NCBI GenBank assembly: GCA_016779015.1
Contig: JADHOK010000084.1
Location: 1 to 5,947 of the forward strand
Length of the DNA stretch: 5,947 bases
Direction: 5' to 3'
From: PS1 clade bacterium
GTDB taxonomy: Bacteria; Pseudomonadota; Alphaproteobacteria; RS24
The stretch's first letter is position 1, and every line of letters starts with the position of its first letter. The position numbers were made by a program, and so were the translations under genes. Positions 4,722 to 5,947 of the stretch are shown piece after piece. The notes beneath the pieces were generated by a model. That model had not been told where the DNA came from. It was given only the letters and a program-made list of their open reading frames with translations, and ran no database searches.

Positions 4722-5947
4722 GTGTCTGAGGAAACCATATTCGCCCTATCGACGGCACCGGTGCGCGCCGCCATTGCTGTGTTACGCTTGTCGGGCCCGG
4801 CTTGTGATACGGCTTTGCGCGCGCTGGGTGTCGAGCGCCTGCCGTCCGCCCGCATGGCGAGCCTGTGCCGCCTCACCGACCCTGGCAATGGCGCGCTGCT
4901 GGACGAGGCGTTGGTGCTGCGCTTTAGCGCGCCGCACAGTTTTACCGGCGAGGATATGGTCGAGCTGCATTTGCATGGCGGTCTCGCGGTCATGCAATCG
5001 GTGCTGGGCGCTTTGGCCGCGATGGATGGTCTGGTGCCGGCCGAGCCCGGGGCGTTTACCCGCCGCGCCGTTTTGAACGGCAAGATGGACTTGACCGCCG
5101 CGGAAGCGATTGCCGACCTCATCGATGCCGAAGGCGGCGCGCAACAGGCGCGTGCGCTGTCGCAACTGGGCGGTGAGCTGCGCCGCCAAGCCGAAACTTG
5201 GCGCAATGCCCTGAAGACCATGCTGGCGCATCTGGAAGCTGATTTGGAATTTGCCGATGAGGATTTGCCGGGCGGCCTCGGCCAAAAAGCCTTGGAGGCG
5301 TTGCCCGAACTTTATCTGGCGCTGGCCTCGCATGTCGATGACCGCCGCGGTCTGCGGCTGCGCGACGGTGTTCGGATCGCCTTGCTGGGCCCACCCAACG
5401 CCGGAAAATCCAGCATTCTCAATATGTTAGCTGGTCGCGAGGCGGCTATTGTGTCGGCCCGCGCCGGCACCACACGCGACGCCATTGAGGTGGCCATGGT
5501 GCTGGGCGGCGTGCCGGTGACGTTGATTGACACGGCGGGCTTGCGCGCCGCCGGTGACGATATCGAGCGCGAGGGGGTGCGCCGCGCTGTCAAAACTGCC
5601 GACGAAGCCGACATTATCGTGTTGGTCACCTCCCCCGATGCGGATGATGGCGCTGTCGATAGGCCTGACACTTCTGGCGCTTCTGACACTTCTGGCGCTT
5701 CTGACAATATGGACACGCTGGATGTTGTGGCGGGGCGCGCCGATCTGCGCGTCGCCAATAAAAGCGATTTGCAGCGCGGCGCGACCAAAGAGCATGGCGA
5801 CCGGCTCAACCTGTCGGCCAAGACCGGCGACGGGGCTGAGGCGTTGGTCGCGGCGTTGACCGATATGGTGATGCGCAAAGCCGGGCTCGGTGAAAACGTG
5901 CTGGTCACCCGCGCGCGCCATGCCAGTATATTGCGCGAGGTCATCGG
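4722..5947 (+). CDS. mnmE: tRNA modification GTPase MnmE (TrmE), 3' end outside the window
   Basis: The frame is open from GTG 4722 to the window end, 408 residues of an expected ~440-455. MnmE works with MnmG to modify the wobble uridine (carboxymethylaminomethyl at C5) of certain tRNAs, using a methylene-THF-derived carbon and K+-dependent GTP hydrolysis. The N-terminal THF-binding domain starts SEETIFALSTAPVRAAIAVLRLSGP and contains FTGEDMVELHLHGG (74-87) and PGAFTRRAVLNGKMDLTAAEA (109-129). A helical domain follows. The inserted GTPase domain has G1 GPPNAGKSS (223-231), whose Asn226 matches the K+-binding Asn, G2 GTTRD (249-253), G3 DTAG (270-273), G4 NKSD (346-349) and G5-like SAKTG (365-369). 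The C-terminal CxGK motif would lie beyond the edge. GTG is chosen because TGA at 4710-4712 closes the frame just upstream and no other start fits the conserved N-terminus; the Shine-Dalgarno is weak. Oddly, a Ser/Thr/Gly/Ala/Asp repeat lies at 316-329 between G3 and G4. Confidence 0.97.
   Translation, partial: MSEETIFALSTAPVRAAIAVLRLSGPACDTALRALGVERLPSARMASLCRLTDPGNGALLDEALVLRFSAPHSFTGEDMVELHLHGGLAVMQSVLGALAAMDGLVPAEPGAFTRRAVLNGKMDLTAAEAIADLIDAEGGAQQARALSQLGGELRRQAETWRNALKTMLAHLEADLEFADEDLPGGLGQKALEALPELYLALASHVDDRRGLRLRDGVRIALLGPPNAGKSSILNMLAGREAAIVSARAGTTRDAIEVAMVLGGVPVTLIDTAGLRAAGDDIEREGVRRAVKTADEADIIVLVTSPDADDGAVDRPDTSGASDTSGASDNMDTLDVVAGRADLRVANKSDLQRGATKEHGDRLNLSAKTGDGAEALVAALTDMVMRKAGLGENVLVTRARHASILREVI
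5665..5706 (+). repeat. 18-bp tandem repeat inside mnmE
   Basis: Two perfect copies of CTGACACTTCTGGCGCTT (5665-5682 and 5683-5700) are followed by the first six bases of a third (5701-5706). The unit is a multiple of three, so it encodes a repeated hexapeptide DTSGAS (residues 316-327), then DN. The codons are unlike the rest of the gene: all four serines here are TCT, which elsewhere in the visible gene occurs only at residue 2. The tract falls in a loop between motifs G3 and G4, where copy-number change would preserve the frame. Confidence 0.9.

Noticed and set aside
4782..5944. Long minus-strand open frames opposite mnmE (for example 4782-5333 and 5312-5944)
   Set aside because: They are shadows of mnmE. 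The SEAPEV-type repeats in one of them are just the 18-bp repeat read on the other strand.
1..5947. Mobile element, CRISPR array, tRNA/rRNA, defence or toxin-antitoxin system
   Set aside because: No transposase or integrase motifs, terminal repeats, spaced repeats, cloverleaf-like segments or unexplained small gene pairs were seen; the coding space is filled by five recognisable genes.

Overview
The window holds five protein-coding genes, two of them cut by its edges, from a moderately GC-rich bacterial chromosome. The content points to an alphaproteobacterium. A HemJ-type protoporphyrinogen oxidase is followed by rho and then by mnmE (trmE), which is the order of the conserved, often origin-proximal heme/rho/mnmE/mnmG/par neighbourhood of that class. 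I cannot assign it below class level.

Layout: (1) 3-350, + strand: the C-terminal ~115 residues of HemJ. (2) 351-581: a 231-bp gap with three 11-bp direct repeats, a near-consensus sigma70 promoter (TTGAGA, 17 bp, TATACT) and a ~130-nt rho leader with two small hairpins. (3) 582-1847, +: complete rho. (4) 1856-2551, -: a dienelactone-hydrolase family protein, ending tail-to-tail 8 bp from rho. (5) 2581-4650, -: a YyaL/DUF255 thioredoxin-domain protein, 29 bp upstream of the hydrolase on the same strand and probably in an operon with it. (6) 4651-4721: a 71-bp divergent intergenic region with an imperfect inverted repeat. (7) 4722 to the window end, +: mnmE, starting at GTG and missing its last few dozen residues.

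The outer genes are housekeeping: heme synthesis, transcription termination and tRNA wobble-uridine modification. The two minus-strand genes form a small accessory block placed between rho and mnmE. Nothing in the sequence shows that the five genes share a pathway.

I see no mobile element, CRISPR array, tRNA, rRNA, toxin-antitoxin or defence system, and I do not think the window holds a new biological system. The most unusual details are an in-frame 18-bp tandem repeat inside the MnmE GTPase domain, which inserts an Asp/Thr/Ser/Gly/Ala tract between motifs G3 and G4, and the symmetrical repeat cluster directly upstream of the rho promoter.
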